NCBI RefSeq assembly: GCF_001767255.1
Contig: NZ_CP017639.1
Span: 2,045,233-2,109,232 of the forward strand
Origin: Corynebacterium sp. NML98-0116
GTDB taxonomy: Bacteria > Actinomycetota > Actinomycetes > Mycobacteriales > Mycobacteriaceae
Length of the DNA: 64,000 bases
Reading direction: 5' to 3'
The notes beneath the pieces were generated by a model. It did no database searches, had not been told where the DNA came from, and saw nothing but the letters and a program-made list of their open reading frames with translations. Below are positions 63,601-64,000 of this stretch, piece after piece (position 1 is the stretch's first letter; each line of letters starts with the position of its first letter). A program made the translations under genes and the position numbers.

Positions 63601-64000
63601 CCTGCCGCGAGCGTGTCGTCGAAGACAACTTCGGTCTCAAACGGCACTGGCTTCTTCACAGTGGTCACGAGCTCGCTCGGAGCAACGCCAGGACCGTATT
63701 CAATGATCTGCTTGACCGGAGTCTTGGTCTCCTTCTCCTCCGGGGTAACCGTGGCCTCATCACCCTTGGAAGTGAATTTGGCCGTGTAGGTCTTCTCTCC
63801 CGGAACACCTTCCTGGACAACCTTGACCTCGCCCGGCTTCAGCTCCGGGTTCTCTCGCAATTCAGTTTCGAACGGAGTAGGTGCCGTCCAAGTCACGTCC
63901 TTGGCACTCTCGGCAGGCTTGGTGCCGATGACGACGACCTCGTTCGTCGGCTCCGTGGTGCGCTCCCAGGTGCCGTCCTTGTGCATCTTTTCTGCGCCCG
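60633..64000 (-). CDS. Giant cell-surface protein with multiple G5-domain repeats, C-terminal part
   Basis: Partial: the frame is open to the window edge, so the N-terminus is missing; about 1,120 residues are seen. At least 12 repeats of roughly 55-85 residues have the G5 pattern (P-F-E-T-E start, G-x-x-x-V-x-Q-x-G, then K-x-I-I-x-V-G-T or I-I-E-Y-G-P end). The first eight form a higher-order order A-B-C-A-B-C-A-B; the last four are shorter and diverged. A Pro/Thr spacer (T-P-P-T-D-E-P) and a second (P-T-D-P-S-K-P) separate groups. The C-terminus has two hydrophobic segments (N-S-P-L-L-W-L-L-P-I-G and L-G-A-I-A-A-V-S-M-L-G) and no LPXTG sortase motif. It probably is an adhesin that binds glycans on a long stalk. 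Confidence 0.9.
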   Translation of the reverse strand, partial: GAEKMHKDGTWERTTEPTNEVVVIGTKPAESAKDVTWTAPTPFETELRENPELKPGEVKVVQEGVPGEKTYTAKFTSKGDEATVTPEEKETKTPVKQIIEYGPGVAPSELVTTVKKPVPFETEVVFDDTLAAGEQKVDQAGKLGEDTVTSTQKLVDGKPSGDPVVKTERTAEPTKQIIRVGTKTAGETKKTVESEVPFGVKIEYDPNMPAGKSEVVTEGKPGKKTTTVTQKVTNSQPDSEATVEEKVTEQPVDQVIKVGTKPSETSEKVEWKAPVPFEVETRPNKDLKPGEIKVVQKGVPGEKTFTADFTSKGDDSSVKPEEKQTKDPVKEIIEYGPTTPDQTLTSTKTREVNYETEFIVDNTVPVGQTKVEQEGEKGEELITSTQKIKDGKPDGEPNITVEQTKAPKKKIVRVGSMTNGTYELEEKLPIPFDTVVEYDPEIPAGEYKIVTKGQPGEKTTKITQTIENSKVVDAKRGETTNSEPVTEVIKVGTKQATASDKVEWKEPIPYPTELRPNLNLAPGEVRVVQQGKDGEATFTATFTGTNGEAAKTEETARTEPTPRIVEFGPGLEDDSVVSKTTRLVEFETEIVEDPNLEEGKQVIEQGEFGEEVVTSTQKLVDGKPSGEPVVKTERTKEPKKAIIRVGTKKPANPTPPTDEPEQPTPPTDEPGPSIDPKEVELPFTTKIIYDETLEPGQEIVDQEGANGKVEVTVEKGQPSVKVVKEPVEKIIRVGTKPPADIEWNERIPFEVKVKLDPTIEAGKHKVEQEGKPGLVHHKSDGTEETVVEKQDHVILIGTKKPGNDPENPDQPEQPTPGGDLEIKVRYTTRIVYDPNLKPGEEVEDVAGKDGRYTIKVVDGSPVAEMVEKPVERVVRVGTKPPAGTGWTEEVAYDYEVVEDSELESGKHEVVQPGKPGQRIHKEDGSVVEVAPQKLIIKVGTKKSPTDPTDPSKPTEPSTPAEPGANASSEKAKRCAANAFAVNSPLLWLLPIGLLAGIGYGVNEAFGPQLQQAGAELNARFQESMPKHDWGHGQQGRRHEDPEWVRELRAKADAVNRQFAGYGEQLRPLGIALGAIAAVSMLGVLIAQACEEDGFNNGLTILGSSKGDTPADKAKAGSSEQK

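Noticed and set aside
60633..64000. DNA repeats in the G5 gene as a CRISPR or satellite array
   Set aside because: They keep the reading frame, encode G5 domains and differ at synonymous sites, so they are protein repeats.

Overview
The window is a high-GC, gene-dense stretch of a mycolic-acid-containing actinobacterium, almost certainly a Corynebacterium. This rests on two mycolyltransferases, mycothiol synthesis (mshA), the linked proC / BldC-like / bS22 and ppx / senX3-regX3 / gpmA blocks shared with mycobacteria, an RmlC-RmlD fusion, and a G5-repeat surface protein with a Corynebacterium-type C-terminus. The species cannot be named from the sequence. No rRNA, tRNA, CRISPR array or insertion sequence was seen.

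Layout. 1-4.3 kb: end of a 3-hydroxyisobutyrate-dehydrogenase-like gene, DedA protein, secreted CAP-domain protein, MFS transporter. 4.6-15.6 kb: a haem block on the minus strand (glutaredoxin-like, hemA, hemC, hemD fusion, hemB, small membrane protein, P-type-ATPase-like protein, hemE, cgoX/hemY). 15.7-18.5 kb: HAD phosphatase, bioB with the small auxiliary gene bsaP and a BioQ-type operator, and ribosomal protein bS22. 18.6-25.1 kb: BldC-like regulator, proC, membrane protein, ppx, Cys-rich protein, regX3, senX3, gpmA. 25.1-28.3 kb: an accessory island with two trypsin-like proteases and a small secreted protein, partly AT-rich and ending in repeats. 28.3-39.2 kb: mshA, a MinD-like ATPase, two tandem fadD genes, murB and several conserved DUF genes. 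39.2-45.1 kb: sdhCAB with a small membrane gene, then lpd. 45.2-58.9 kb: envelope genes (two mycolyltransferases, a 36-codon peptide gene, flippase-like protein, rmlB, rmlCD, rmlA, two GT2 enzymes, DUF2304, DsbA-like protein, SGNH hydrolase, a third acyl-CoA ligase and small anchored proteins). 58.9-64 kb: alkaline phosphatase and the truncated giant G5 protein.

How the genes work together. The haem block carries tetrapyrrole synthesis from glutamyl-tRNA to coproporphyrin III, the actinobacterial coproporphyrin route, and hosts a P-type-ATPase relative that has lost its catalytic residues. SdhCAB and Lpd serve the TCA cycle. The rml, glycosyltransferase, flippase, MurB and mycolyltransferase genes build the cell wall. 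SenX3-RegX3 may control the secreted alkaline phosphatase, which has a PHO-box-like direct repeat upstream.

Most unusual: the degenerate P-type ATPase; a 10-mer (CTTATCGACG) found 11 times in 64 kb in different reading frames; two families of modular inverted-repeat elements in intergenic regions that tend to lie where the gene order departs from relatives; the 36-codon gene between the mycolyltransferases; and the three-module higher-order repeat in the G5 protein.
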